The notes: generated from the sequence alone by a model not told the origin. Shown: positions 10,737-21,800, counted from the first letter of the stretch. The stretch: DNA of 64,000 nt from Acanthosepion esculentum (GCA_964036315.1 OZ038488.1:59794754-59858753); one strand, 5' to 3'. Program-made: numbers and translations.

Positions 10737-11739
10737 TTTGTGTTATTGTTGAGTCTTGACTCAATGTTGAATCTCGCCTATTGCATGCAATAATAATGCA
10801 ACACAAAATGTACTTTGTGTTATTGTTGAGTCTTGACTCAATGTTGAATCTCGCCTATTGCATGCAATAATAATGCAACACAAAATGTACTTTGTGTTAT
10901 TGTTGAGTCTTGACTCAATGTTGAATCTCGCCTATTGCATGCAATAATAATGCAACACAAAATGTACTTTGTGTTATTGTTGAGTCTTGACTCAATGTTG
11001 AATCTCGCCTATTGCATGCAATAATAATGCAACACAAAATGTACTTTGTGTTATTGTTGAGTCTTGACTCAATGTTGAATCTCGCCTATTGCATGCAATA
11101 ATAATGCAACACAAAATGTACTTTGTGTTATTGTTGAGTCTTGACTCAATGTTGAATCTCGCCTATTGCATGCAATAATAATGCAACACAAAATGTACTT
11201 TGTGTTATTGTTGAGTCTTGACTCAATGTTGAATCTCGCCTATTGCATGCAATAATAATGCAACACAAAATGTACTTTGTGTTATTGTTGAGTCTTGACT
11301 CAATGTTGAATCTCGCCTATTGCATGCAATAATAATGCAACACAAAATGTACTTTGTGTTATTGTTGAGTCTTGACTCAATGTTGAATCTCGCCTATTGC
11401 ATGCAATAATAATGCAACACAAAATGTACTTTGTGTTATTGTTGAGTCTTGACTCAATGTTGAATCTCGCCTATTGCATGCAATAATAATGCAACACAAA
11501 ATGTACTTTGTGTTATTGTTGAGTCTTGACTCAATGTTGAATCTCGCCTATTGCATGCAATAATAATGCAACACAAAATGTACTTTGTGTTATTGTTGAG
11601 TCTTGACTCAATGTTGAATCTCGCCTATTGCATGCAATAATAATGCAACACAAAATGTACTTTGTGTTATTGTTGAGTCTTGACTCAATGTTGAATCTCG
11701 CCTATTGCATGCAATAATAATGCAACACAAAATGTACTT
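10737..11739 (+). repeat. Satellite: 13 tandem copies of a 77-bp unit
   Basis: The unit beginning TTTGTGTTATTGTTGAGTC repeats every 77 bp thirteen times and appears essentially identical by eye. Each unit holds three dyads: TTGAGTC/GACTCAA around TT, the palindrome TATTGCATGCAATA, and outer TTTGTGTT/AACACAAA. Each also contains TGACTCA, the AP-1/bZIP consensus. Homogeneity implies recent expansion or gene conversion. The open frame at 11608-11913 partly reads through the array and is not a gene. Confidence 0.97.
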
Positions 11740-12030
11740 AGAACAAGAATGTATTATAACAAGAAAGTGTACACAATAAGTACATATAGTATTTCTGTAT
11801 ATTTCTGGGAAGACGTTCCTGGAGAATGTGTTGACTAGTCGCAGTCGATCAGAGTCTCTAGTTGGATCTCGTGATTCCCTTTCTTCTTCTTCTCTCTCGT
11901 CTTCCGGTATCAACCATTATTTATATAGTTGGTAGTCACCTATGCAGATTAGGTGGATTCCACCACAACAGTTATTCAGCTAGAAATAGAACTAATATAT
12001 ATTATATATATATTAGTTGTTTTTATATAC

Positions 12031-12260
12031 TTTAAGGAATTAGGCGATCATGGCTCCTCGCCTCTCTCTATTCCATGTAGCTCTCAACAAGTTCCTCTCT
12101 CTGCTACCTCCCCCAGACCAGGTATGTCACGCGTTGTTTTCCCTTGTCTCTCTTTCCCTCTATTCGACCCGTGAGTATCAGATTCTCCAGGCACTCCTTC
12201 CTTATTATGTGTCCCATAAGCGTTAGCTGCCTCTTCCTGGTGTTGCTTTACATCTAGCAT
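12031..12260 (-). pseudogene. LINE reverse-transcriptase C-terminal fragment
   Basis: Minus strand reads RKECLENLILTGRIEGKRDK then KQRVTYL. This matches the tail of RTE-like endonuclease/reverse transcriptases (GLENLTLTGHIEGKR-RG-QR-TYL). It ends near the conserved GCCATGATCGCC block that encodes W-AMIA in the family. The same tail occurs at 21,193, 21,375, 22,240, 48,410 and 49,140. Confidence 0.75.
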
Positions 12261-13195
12261 ACGGAAGAAAAGGGAGGGTGATACAATGCCATAGTGTTTC
12301 CAAAGTCTAAAGGCTTAGGATGATGGAGTTAAAGAATTGAGCTCATCTAAATATGTGTCATGCAAACAACGATAGAATAACAATAGTCTTGGAATGTTGA
12401 GTCTGAAGAAAAGAGGCTGAAGAATGGAAAATTCTTCCCGAAGTTCGCGTAAACCAATTTTAATTCAGTCGAGGTTGGAAGGTGAGGGCTGAGTAGCATC
12501 TCAACCCAAACATCATTTTTGCTTTAATCTATTTGTAGTTGATATTTGTTATAACTTTTATTTCTAATTATGAAAGCATTTACCTTTCAAGTAATTGTTG
12601 CTATCAACACAGACCGTGTGTGTACATCTCTGGAATCCCATGGTATGTTGAATTTCCTTTGCCAGTTTTTAATCGGAAGAAAGATCAGCCTCCATAAAAA
12701 TCAGCGCAATCTATATACCCGCGCATCAAAGCAGATGAACTCACACAGGCGTAGTAATAAACACGTATAAATGCAGTGAAGCACACAGGATTAATTAAAG
12801 AACTAATTCAATAAAGCGAAATTCCTTCTAGGAAAATGAGATCGAACGATTTAGTACAGAGATCTTGATGAGGATGTTGCTTAAAGTTAATTGCTATTTT
12901 GAAAAAAAAAAATTAAATCATTTTTCGAGACACTGGTCTGGTTGCCATTGTGTCGTGAAAGTTATTCCGGCATGCGTATATTTGGAGAACAGAATAACAA
13001 TAAATGATTATCTTTCACAAATCGAATAATTTTGGTGCAAATATTGGATCCTGAAATGTAATTATACACCGGAGAAAAAATAAAACGTTATTCAGAAAAA
13101 CATTCTGAATGTGCGTTACAGTTACAAGATTAAACTCACAGGAGATATAACAAGGTTACAGCAAACAATGAGGATTTATTTATCTCGACCTCTGC
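12261..13195. other. Intergenic DNA, nothing recognised
   Basis: One 66-codon frame (12570-12770) has no recognisable motif. Otherwise unassigned. Confidence 0.35.
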
Positions 13196-13197
<2 letters not shown>

Positions 13198-13233
<36 letters not shown>

Positions 13234-13265
13234 ATTCTAAGTTTGTTCATTATCTAAGTCTGTTC

Positions 13266-13303
<38 letters not shown>

Positions 13304-13335
13304 ATTCTAAGTTTGTTCATTATCTAAGTATGTTC

Positions 13336-13373
<38 letters not shown>

Positions 13374-13583
13374 ATTCTAAGTTTGTTCATTATCTAAGTC
13401 TGTTCATTATCTATCTATCTATCTATCTATCATTCTAAGTTTGTTCATTATCTAAGTCTGTTCATTATCTATCTATCTATCTATCTATCATTCTAAGTTT
13501 GTTCATTATCTAAGTCTGTTCATTATCTATATATCTATCTATATATCTATCATTCTGAGTTTGTCCATTATCTAAGTCTGTTC

Positions 13584-13621
<38 letters not shown>

Positions 13622-13653
13622 ATTCTAAGTTTGTTCATTATCTAAGTCTGTTC

Positions 13654-13708
<55 letters not shown>
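13198..13708. repeat. Higher-order (CTAT)n satellite
   Basis: Blocks of 4-10 CTAT units alternate with an almost invariant spacer (CATTCTAAGTTTGTTCATTA then TCTAAGTCTGTTCATTAT). At least seven spacers are visible. The spacer is better conserved than the CTAT copy number, so the array grew as spacer plus CTAT modules. Confidence 0.95.
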
Positions 13709-13742
13709 GCCTTAGTCAGCTAATGAGCTGAACACCCAGCTG

Positions 13743-13795
13743 CAATCTTCAGATAACCTGAAGATTGCGTTTAAGCACGAAACATACTGTCACTG
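13743..13795 (+). ncRNA. Hammerhead-like motif with competing hairpin
   Basis: Core CTGAAGA (13758-13764). Stem II is TGC/GCA with loop GTTTAA. GAAA lies at 13779-13782, stem III is ACA/TGT with loop TAC, and cleavage triplet GTC ends at 13791. This is a homologue of the 10,037 candidate. Stem I does not pair next to the core. Instead CAATCTTCAG (13743-13752) pairs perfectly with CTGAAGATTG (13758-13767), a hairpin that would sequester the core. Confidence 0.5.
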
Positions 13796-13976
13796 ATCGA
13801 TTTTAACCTCAAAGTCCACTTTTATATTTATATGCGCTCTATCACTAATATTGAATACTTTAATCCATAAATATAGCATGCATTCACACTATATATTATC
13901 ATTATATTATTTGCCTTGAAAAAAGTCTATCGCAGTACAAAACGCGTCTGCAAAAATAAGTTTTCCTTTTTTAATT

Positions 13977-14018
13977 ACACACACACACACACACACACAC
14001 GCGCGCGCACGCACACCA

Positions 14019-14082
<64 letters not shown>

Positions 14083-14122
14083 AGAGAGAGAGAGATAGAT
14101 AGATAGATAGATAGATAGATAG
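13977..14122. repeat. (CA)n-(TA)n-(GA)n-(GATA)n compound microsatellite
   Basis: Four simple repeats in series. A second (TA)n array lies at 14178-14230. The sequence TAGATGGCAAATACAATCCTG occurs at 14133 and again at 14359, so the flank is itself duplicated. Confidence 0.93.
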
Positions 14123-14174
14123 TATATATGTATAGATGGCAAATACAATCCTGTGTCATATCTTTCTATTCCCT

Positions 14175-14236
<62 letters not shown>

Positions 14237-14689
14237 GCACACGTGCACAGTTTCCAAAATAGGGATGCATCAACCTCATTCACACCCCATATTAAGGCAT
14301 TATATATTCGCCAGAGGTTTTAACGTAGACCTCTGATCGACGCATGCATCCGATTGTATAGATGGCAAATACAATCCTGTGTCATATCTTTCACTTTTTA
14401 AAACAATATAGGAAGCTGGACTAACTCAAAGAGTCAGGCATTGTCCAGTTATGCTCAAGAGTTAACAGATCTGGCATTCGTAATGCTCACGGATGTTATC
14501 GAATATCTTTCAGGGTATGTGGAGTAGGATGAGGATCATTAGACAGGAATTATTCTGCTGGAACAGCAGAACGTCTTCCTTTATAATACTATATTTCTCT
14601 CAATCCAAGGCTCAAGAGCCACTCATAGTAGATGGTTACAAAATGAAGTGTGTAGCATGAAGTATAAGGCATTGAATACTATGGGCATA

Positions 14690-14990
14690 ATCAGTATAGA
14701 TAACAATTGGTCATTGACTTGAAATGGTTAAGGTTGTAGTATGAGTGATTCCACTCAGTCGATGCAGCATGGTGAGTCCTCGCTGTACATGTCGGAACTG
14801 GTGGATCTAAAGAATGGAGTTTATCTGAACATTTACAATGGAAATAGACATAGAGTAGCGAGAGGCTTGCAACGTTGGGTCTGTGGAAAAGATGATGTAG
14901 AATAGAAAATAAATCGTCATCTTTTACGAGACGAGACGGAAAGTGAGGATCGGGCCGCTTCAGACAATACTCCATTTCCGGTTTAACCTG
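14690..14990 (-). pseudogene. LINE (jockey/CR1-like) C-terminal fragment
   Basis: Minus strand encodes HRPNVASLSLLYVYFHCKCS then DKLHSLDPPVPTCTARTHHA. This is the conserved RR-V--L-L-Y-YFHGKCS-ELHSLVPP block near the C-terminus of many invertebrate jockey/CR1-type reverse transcriptases. Related copies lie at 17,700 (minus), 40,430 (plus) and a short piece at 29,270 (minus). The 94-codon open frame is part of it. No catalytic RT motif remains. Confidence 0.75.
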
Positions 14991-15184
14991 ACTCTTAAAA
15001 ATAAAACATGGCAGAAAATGTCAGCTACTTTCTGGAACTGTACAAAGAGCCGACCGTTTTACTAGTATCTTTAGGCTGACTCCTAAAGATACACTTTAAG
15101 TTTTTAGTGAACAATTGTCCCGATAGTGTTTCGTAGCATAACTTGCTGTGAGTGTAACCGTTCCTTGTGACCGGTTGATATGTT

Positions 15185-15335
15185 AATAGTGGTCCATTAC
15201 GGACAGCAACTCGGAATAAGAAATCGGAGAGCCAGGTTCGAAACCCAGCCGGTTTCATTATATTCACTTAGAAGTAAATAACTTTCGGAAGGGTATGCAG
15301 CCATATACCCCCACTTAGGGTTAAATAGTTGAATC
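15185..15335 (+). mobile_element. tRNA-derived SINE of the CAGCTATGGGTTAA family
   Basis: Contains a B-box (GGTTCGAAACCCAGCCGG), then TTCATTATATTCACTTAG, then the CTTTCGGAAGGGTATG block and a diverged tail (CACTTAGGGTTAA). The 5S part is not evident here. Confidence 0.6.
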
Positions 15336-16135
15336 TGTAAAAGAAAATTATTCATATTCTCAAAAACGACTGTTAATGTAATATTCACCTACAGAAATTA
15401 TTCTTACAATCCGATATAGATTTCGACTTTAAATAATCCCGATTGACTTTCTAAGTCGAAAAAAAAAAAATCCATGAATCATAGTGACAGGTTAGTTGGC
15501 AACAAAACGGCTTGAACAATGGTTTGGAGGCAAAAGGTGATGCTCAGCGCTCCCTCCACGAAGAACGAATGCAACTGAGACTTGTAACTAATAGCATTCA
15601 ACACCAAGATGACAGCTGTTGATCGTGGGCTAATACGCTTTGGAAGATGTCGCTCCACGGGTATACGTCGTACACGCAAATGCTCATTGCTTGCATGAAC
15701 GTAGACGTAGATCATTGTTGAACAATACAGAGCGCTATGCAATCGCTTCTGAAAACCTGGTCACGTCACGACAGGAGACATGCATGACGGAGTTTGAGCG
15801 TAATTAGAATTCTACCCGAGGTGTGCATGCTCTCTCTACTACTGTACATAAAAGATTGAAACTCTCTGAGAGAGATTTTCTCTGATCTGAGCTTTTTTTG
15901 GTCGCCAGAATGACTACCTAACCATTCACAGATACCCCAATTAATTGCACAAATTGAACAAAAGAAACACCTGAGCAACTCAGTAGCATTTCACCTGCCT
16001 GTTATGCATGCAGCTCGAAATTACCACAGCGTGATTCACCATCAAAGAACAGTTGTAACAGAAGAAGGTTATCGGTAGGTAGATATGATTTTGTAAACTA
16101 AATCATCAGGTTACTTTTCAATTCAGATATGCGTG
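15336..16135. other. Intergenic DNA with small open frames, unrecognised
   Basis: Minus-strand frames at 15479-15742 and 15766-15978 have mixed composition but no motif I can name. Confidence 0.3.
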
Positions 16136-16420
16136 TATTTGTACCGGCGCCGAATATTCAGGCCGGTAGACAAAAGGATCATACAGTGAATTGATCGGCG
16201 ACATCCTCCGTGACCGAGTGGGTTGAACGCATGTCGGATCGAATAGCGGTTTCTTTTGCAAAAGTGGACGCAAATTCGAATACTGGAGGAGCACGTATAT
16301 TTTTAAAAATAAGATTTCTCGTATATTCAGACCGCTAGACGAAAAGTAATATAGTTTTGAAAATAAACGGAGCGTCTACTCAAATATGAGTATCCACAAA
16401 AATAACGCTTAAAATGAGAA
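16136..16420 (+). mobile_element. tRNA-derived SINE preceded by a second SINE tail
   Basis: Positions 16204-16290 form a tRNA-like unit: acceptor TCCTCCG/TGGAGGA and A-box-like GTGACCGAGTGGG. The B-box is degraded to AAATTCGAATAC. Its tail (TTTCTCGTATATTCAGACCG, then CTAGACGAAA and CAAATATGAGTATCC) matches 60,060-60,165 and 4,425-4,450. Just upstream, 16145-16180 holds another tail copy (GAATATTCAGGCCGGTAGAC). This is therefore either a head-to-tail dimer or two nested insertions. Confidence 0.7.
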
Positions 16421-16502
16421 AATGCATAAGCATATTTAAAAATATCCGTTGTTTATCATGTGAAATATATAAAGAAGTTAACATATTGAAAGAAAATATC
16501 TT

Positions 16503-16516
16503 GTATCTCTCTCTCT

Positions 16517-16570
<54 letters not shown>
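16503..16570. repeat. (CT)n-(TA)n microsatellite
   Basis: Short CT run then about 50 bp of TA. Confidence 0.95.
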
Positions 16571-16573
<3 letters not shown>

Positions 16574-16935
16574 TCAACGACGAAATTATTCATACAATTT
16601 TCAATATTTTTATCCCTTTCTCATAATCTAATGCACGTATGATACCAGGTTTTCTCTATGCTAATAATCACACACAAAAATAAGGAATATAAAACTAAGT
16701 TTTCAGAACTATAGTTTAAATACAACAAATTTGAAAGGCGAATTATGCAAAATAGGAAAAGACAAATTTATTCGTACAGTAATAAAAATAGAAAAATTGA
16801 ATAATTTTCACAATACTAATAGCCTCTTTATAACTTGCTGCAATCGTTTTCTAAGGTTTTTGATGAGATTTGAAGATTTCTTCTGGGATTTTCTTCCATT
16901 CTTCAAGAGAGGAGGTAGTGTTGCCCTGGATCAAC
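16571..16935 (-). pseudogene. Tc1-like transposon end and transposase C-terminus
   Basis: Minus strand encodes SSLEEWKKIPEEIFKSHQKP followed, after a frameshift, by KRLQQVIK. This matches the C-terminus of Tc1-like transposases (EEWKKIP-E-L--L--NLRKRLQQVI). The transposon terminus is probably near 16571 (CACTCAACGACGAAATTATT). A related internal copy GACAAATTTATTCGTACAG lies at 16760, consistent with a subterminal binding repeat. The rest of the element is missing; a (GA)n array starts at 16939. The plus-strand 99-codon frame is a shadow. Confidence 0.72.
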
Positions 16936-16937
16936 TA

Positions 16938-16938
<1 letters not shown>

Positions 16939-16988
<50 letters not shown>
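16939..16988. repeat. (GA)n microsatellite
   Basis: About 50 bp of uninterrupted GA. Confidence 0.97.
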
Positions 16989-16990
<2 letters not shown>

Positions 16991-17013
16991 AACCAACCAA
17001 AATGATGAACATT

Positions 17014-17345
17014 TTATTTTGATTTCTTGATATATTTGTTGTGGCTGTTGTCATAGAAGAGTAGTGATTCTGTTAGGAAAGGTGATATTAGGAAAAATAC
17101 TGGGCGTAGATTCATATTTGGATAATATTCAATGGCAGCACTCACGAGGATTTTCCTTCTGAGTGAATGATTTTCTTTTTTTATGAGTGTAGCATTTATA
17201 ACATCAAAATTGTGGTTGAATTTATTTCTATGCATGACTAGTGCATTTGTTATATTGTTATTCATGCAGACTCTCTTGTGCTCGTAGTTGAGTTTGTATT
17301 TTTAATTTCTGTATGTTTCTCCAATGTATTGTGAGGAACAGTTTT
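17014..17345 (-). pseudogene. Penelope-like element GIY-YIG endonuclease fragment
   Basis: Minus strand reads NCSSQYIGETYRN then LNYEHKRVC (17345-17270, one stop), and continues in an open frame MNNNITNALVMHRNKFNHNF, DVINATLIKKENHSLRRKIL and AAIEYYPNMNLRP. YIGET plus a downstream EHK(R) and N-A-H---NH-FD--- block is the C-terminal GIY-YIG nuclease pattern of Penelope-like retroelements. No RT domain is seen upstream within reach. Confidence 0.78.
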
Positions 17346-17695
17346 GGTTTTGTCTTTTTTTTCTTTTATACATATTGTCTTTTTCTACAGGTTATTTCTG
17401 AGAAAATTTTACATATATATGTATGCCTGTATACTACGCCATTCCTTTTACACTCTTGCCTTATAAAAATCATACATCAATTTATTCCCCTAAGATTTGA
17501 ATTAAATAAGACGACAGATTGTGCGCAACCATTCTAGGAATAGGCTAGTCATTTTATCTCCCATGAAAACACGTCATCAGCCAGCGTTCCAGTGTTAAAC
17601 CCATTGTTCCCCATGTCTGATAGGTTTACAGTTGGCTTGAAAAATGGCTGACATAAATAAATATACCATGCGTCGCTGAAATGATCGTGGCCTGC
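17346..17695. other. T-rich intergenic DNA, nothing firm
   Basis: It would be the 5' side of the Penelope fragment on the minus strand, but I cannot identify RT motifs. Confidence 0.35.
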
Positions 17696-17699
17696 CCAA

Positions 17700-18180
17700 G
17701 AACCTTTTTTTTATTAATGTTCATCCACTACCAGACTCAAGAGTCATTCAAAGTAAAGGATTACCGAATGAGATGTGTGATATCAATGTAAAAGAAAGAT
17801 GTAAATAATGAAGATTATATGGATAAAGAAGATATTTGACCCTTGATTGATGTTAAGACTGAAGTGTTCAGGGAAGCAAGTACGCGGCAGTCTCTTCCAA
17901 AATAGAGAAGATCTTGGTAGAAAAATATCTGAGTAGAATTTCCGCCTTATAATTAAAATTTGGTGGAAATGAGGCTGTTTCGATTCCGTGAACGTAGCAT
18001 GGCGTGTCCTAGTTGTAAAAGTAAAAACTGGTGGCATTAAATAATAGAGTTTATCTGAACGTTTGACATGGAAATAGCGATTAGCTTGTGACGTTGCGTC
18101 TGTGGGGAAAGAGGTGGTAGGGTGGATAATAAGTCATTCCTTACAAGACTGCGTAAGTGTATCGAGCTGAGAACTTTTCA
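17700..18180 (-). pseudogene. LINE (jockey/CR1-like) C-terminal fragment
   Basis: Nucleotide and broken-frame similarity to the 14,690 copy. Shared blocks include AGAGTTTATCTGAACGTTT, GCATGGCGTGTCC and GTGACGTTGCGTCTGTGG. The minus strand gives HRRNVTS and NRLP-like remnants. The 84-codon open frame at 17783-18037 is a fragment of it. Confidence 0.65.
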
Positions 18181-18580
18181 CCATTTCCTCACAGTTTATA
18201 TGAGAAATTTTATTTTCTTCTCATAGAAGGGATGACCAAGAAAAGATTAAAAAGAAAATTAGGTGTTTGGTTTTTTTAAATTTTTTTCTGCCTTGCCTCA
18301 TATTCTATATAATAAATTCTATTTTATTCTCATATTTCTCTTGAATAAAAAAATAGGATATTAAAAACTCTAACGTTTCGACACTTATTCGGATGTTGAG
18401 AAGTGGGTCAGGCTGACAAATTTTCATCACGATTTCTTTGAAAATAAATTACAATTTCTCATATACAATATAAGAAAATGGGAACCCATGTATATAGTAA
18501 TGGAAAATATTTAAAGTGTGGTAAAGAAAGCTTTTCAAATTGATTGAATTCGGCACACACACAAACAACCAAACACACGC

Positions 18581-18583
18581 ACA

Positions 18584-18648
<65 letters not shown>

Positions 18649-18675
18649 GTAAAATATCGATTTTTCGCATCGGCT

Positions 18676-18748
<73 letters not shown>
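18581..18748. repeat. (ACAT)n-(TA)n ... (TA)n microsatellites
   Basis: ACAT units lead into TA (to 18647). About 30 bp of unique DNA follows, then another 70 bp of TA. Confidence 0.95.
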
Positions 18749-18750
<2 letters not shown>

Positions 18751-18759
18751 TCAAATATG

Positions 18760-19450
18760 TTATAGATAATCGAACAATTATTTTTTAGCGTATTTCTTTT
18801 CCATTTACTCTTTTAAGAAACATACTTATGAAAATAACTATTTTAACTTTAAACGGTAATTTTAAAAAATTCTAAGAAAACCCATTTCTCATCCGAAATC
18901 CAATTTACCTATCAACTAGTAAAACCTAAATTATAAAAGGTGAGAGTCTTTGGCAGAAATCTGAAGATTTTCTTTCAACGTCAGGGCAGTTGATTTTGCA
19001 TAAAACTTTAACACCTGTACAAACTCCTTAAATATGGGTTGAAGCGGGTCCAGAGAACCTCGTCTTTGTGCGTCGGGAAAATTACATGGAAAATCAAGAA
19101 CTGAAGAAAGCAATCTTGACTGAAAACGAAAAAATCTATTATGAGCACACAAGGAAATGGATAAAATTTGTATGTGACAGAGGAGAAAGAGAAATAAAAA
19201 GAATTATATAATGACCGCTTCTGCAATAGTTAAAAAAAAAAAGCTGTAGACGGTTCGACTATCTGTGAAACTGATTCTACCTTTCTGGTCGTATAGTAGA
19301 CTGATCATAGACGGTGCCGACACATGATGGGAAATATTTTATACAATATATTTCTCCTTCTTTGTCAATGCACTTAACCGAACGCATTTCCGATAAACAA
19401 TATATAAATTATATCGTGAAAAGTTCGCATAAAATTCTTATGATAATTTT
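18760..19450. other. Intergenic DNA, nothing recognised
   Basis: Minus-strand frames at 18931-19226 carry no identifiable motif. Confidence 0.35.
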
Positions 19451-19451
19451 C

Positions 19452-19560
19452 CAAGCGTAGCTAAGATGTGGTACAAGGACGAAAATGTGGATCACCCGGT
19501 AAGGATTTTTCTAGCAAGACACGCTTACTAATCATTGTACTACGTCGAAGTGCTCTAAAA
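19452..19560 (-). mobile_element. tRNA-derived SINE of the GAGTTCGATCCTCACTGGG family
   Basis: Reverse complement of the family seen at 29,630, 53,608 and 55,300. Shares the tail GATTTTCCAAGCGTAGCTAAG, the CACCCGGTAAGGAT B-box side and the GCTTACTAATCATTGTAC A-box side. The same minus-strand arrangement occurs at 48,878. Confidence 0.65.
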
Positions 19561-19724
19561 TGGCGATTTTCTAAGCGTCTTTTTATGAGATATCGGCAGC
19601 ACGTCTTCCCTCTCCACGTCACCGATTTTGTCCAAGGGAAAGGCAGAGGCCAGTACTCCTTGGTACCAACGTCTTCGACCAGAACGACCATTAAACATGA
19701 CATCGATGTATCTTAGTGACACCG

Positions 19725-20035
19725 GCTCCGAATTTGAATTCAGAGTTGTCCTTCTGCTAGTCTAGTTGCCGTGGCTCTAAAGCCCAGAGTGCCTTACTAT
19801 TTGCACATAGCTGGAGGGTTTGAATTCAGAGTTTTTCCTTCTCCTAGAACGGTTGCCATCTAAATCACAGTCTGCGCTGCTATTTACCCATAGCTGGAGG
19901 AGAAGAGATGGATTCATACCTTTTCCCAAGCACGTAAGTGATTATAATAAACTGAACCGGAATTTGAATTCAAATCTCCGATTCCTAAATCCGATCTGCA
20001 ATCGATTACTCCACTGTGCTTTGATAATTTGGAAG
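19725..20035 (-). mobile_element. tRNA-derived SINE with duplicated tail
   Basis: A minus-strand copy of the CAGCTATGGGTTAA family. Head near 20035, B-box side at 19960-19980 (GAATTTGAATTCAAATCTCC), central block TGGATTCATACCTTTTCCCA. The outermost tail (GAATTCAGAGTT then CTTCTCCTAG then CTATTTACCCATAGCTGG) is present twice in tandem with an ~85-bp period. Confidence 0.65.
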
Positions 20036-20679
20036 TAGCAATAATGTAAAAGAGGAGATAATATAATGTAGAAAAAGGAAAGATTTTCTTAAAAAAGATG
20101 CTTAAATGGAAAATAAAAATACAAATCGAGAACATAAAGAAATTTTTAAAACTTATCTTTGTACGGCACAAAGCTAAAATAACTTTATTTTCAGGTAGAA
20201 TGATCTAAGTGGACCTGAAAATCAGCTTTAGGAATTTGGCTACCCTGAGTCTAATACTGACAACTGTTATTGGAATATCTTAACTACAAGAATGATAATT
20301 AGGAAGCTTGTTTTTTTTTTTTAAATAATGAATTATTATTAATTATACTTTAATCTCTTTGTTACTGTATCACCATCCTAGGTGTTACAGTTGCCGCATT
20401 TAACATTTTCCTTTACGTGTCTTTATCAGATGAACTTAATCTGTGAAAGGACGTGAAAGTCATAAGGATTGCTTCAATCGTCTTCAGAGCTGTTTTGATT
20501 AGAAGACCGACTGAACATCAGTTTGATTCCTCATCTTCATTATGGTTGCTCGTTTACAAGCATGCTTATCTGCTCAGGCTCATTTCCGCTTGTTCAATAT
20601 CCACAGCCAACGTGTGTTTTATATTGCAACTATGCTGCTCACAACATAGTTGCATTCCAGTACTATATATTTTCCTTAA

Positions 20680-20875
20680 TTCAGAGTGGTCCTTCTCTTA
20701 TATATATGTTGCCAAACACAGGTAAAGAAGACAGTCTATGGTTGGAGCAGATATGGATTCATAATTTTCCCACGGGTATTTGTACGAATATAAATGCAAA
20801 GATTTCGATCGAATTTCGAACTCTGCATGCTGATTTATCGTTCCGCTCCTGTAACAATTACACCTGCAACATATA
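20680..20875 (-). mobile_element. tRNA-derived SINE copy, diverged
   Basis: Tail (AATTCAGAGTGGTCCTTCTC), central block (TGGATTCATAATTTTCCCAC, GGTATTTGTACGAATATAA) and B-box side (TCGAATTTCGAACTCTGCA) match the same family on the minus strand. The tRNA-like head end is weak. Confidence 0.6.
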
Positions 20876-21192
20876 AACACTACTTTATTAGCCAAAGCAA
20901 AATCGACATTCGAAGTAATTAATATGAGTTATCTCCCTTAGCATTGACGGTAGAACGAAAACAATGTGACCCAGTAAATCGCGGTATAGGTTCTGTTTTA
21001 AGTTTCCAGGAGATTGCCGAATACGGAAGACACTTTAAGAAGCCGGGTGGGTGGGGGTGGTACATTGTAACTATAACAGCCAAATTAAGAAAATTATGTA
21101 AAATAGGTTCATATACCTTCACAATTATAAAAAAAAAAACGAACAGAAGAGAAGCTTAAAGAAATGCTTAAAAGTCTTTTTTGCGTGTCGTG

Positions 21193-21360
21193 TTCCCCCA
21201 GGACATAGGTGATCATAGCTCTCCACAACTTCCTCTCCTTTGTAGCTCTTAATCATTTTTATTTTTCTGTTTTTTTCTCTTAAACCCTGTTCTGTCATTC
21301 ATTTACTTAAGTAGATTATGCGTTGTTTTCCTCTGTCTCTCTTACCTTCAGTTTGACCTC
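21193..21360 (-). pseudogene. LINE RT C-terminal fragment
   Basis: Minus strand encodes FPGPRGQTEGKRDRGKQRII then YLSK, and ends in the family 3' block at 21,200-21,230 (GGTGATCATAGCTCTCC). Same RTE-like family as 12,031. It lies tail-to-head against an oppositely oriented copy beginning at about 21,375. Confidence 0.75.
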
Positions 21361-21374
21361 TGGGTCCTGGAAAA

Positions 21375-21800
21375 CAGATAGACTTCGTTAGAGACAAAGG
21401 AAAGAGTGCTGGATTGCTACGTGACATCCACCCTCCTATATGATAGTGAATGGTGGACAATCTCCCCACGGACGGGGAGAAAACAGGAGGCATTGGAAAT
21501 ATAGTTCTACAGAAGGATACTGAGAATTCCATGGACGGAGCGAGTAAGCGACGAGGAAATCTTAAAGGAAAATAGCAACAAAATAGGAAAAGTTATGCTC
21601 AGAATCAGGAAAGAGAGCTGAAATTCCTTGAATATGTAATGACGAAGGAGGCATAGCGATCCACCTATCTTATCTTGTGAGATGGATGGTAGAACGGGAG
21701 CGAGAGCCTTAGCATTAGTAGAAAAACTGCTAAGGTCCACGTAGGAAGATTTGGAGAGCCATGATCGCCAGTGTTCTGAAGTAACGTGGGACATAGAAGA
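21375..21800 (+). pseudogene. LINE RT C-terminal region
   Basis: Plus strand reads WTISPRTGRKQEALEI then a stop, FYRRILRIPWTERVSDEEIL, KVMLRIRK, a frameshift and LKFLEYVMT. This is the well-conserved end of RTE-like RTs (FYRRMLRIPWT-RVSNEE-L, LKFLGH-MRK). It ends at 21,755-21,795 with the 3' block that includes GAGAGCCATGATCGCCAG. At least two disabling changes. Confidence 0.82.

Noticed and set aside
10737..11739. CRISPR array
   Set aside because: Units are identical over their full 77 bp with no variable spacers, and the DNA is metazoan. It is a satellite.
11608..11913. 101-codon minus-strand protein
   Set aside because: About a third of it is the 77-bp satellite read in frame. The rest has no motif.
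13198..13708. CRISPR-like repeat and spacer pattern
   Set aside because: The 'spacers' are constant and the 'repeats' are CTAT microsatellites. Compound satellite instead.
17560..17600. Hammerhead start CTGATGA on the minus strand next to the Penelope fragment
   Set aside because: No GAAA at suitable distance and no stem II.
18367..18415. Another hammerhead on the minus strand (ACAT/GTGT stem, GAAAC, ACGT)
   Set aside because: The core reads CTTCTCA, three changes from CTGANGA, and stem I does not pair. At best a far-decayed relative.
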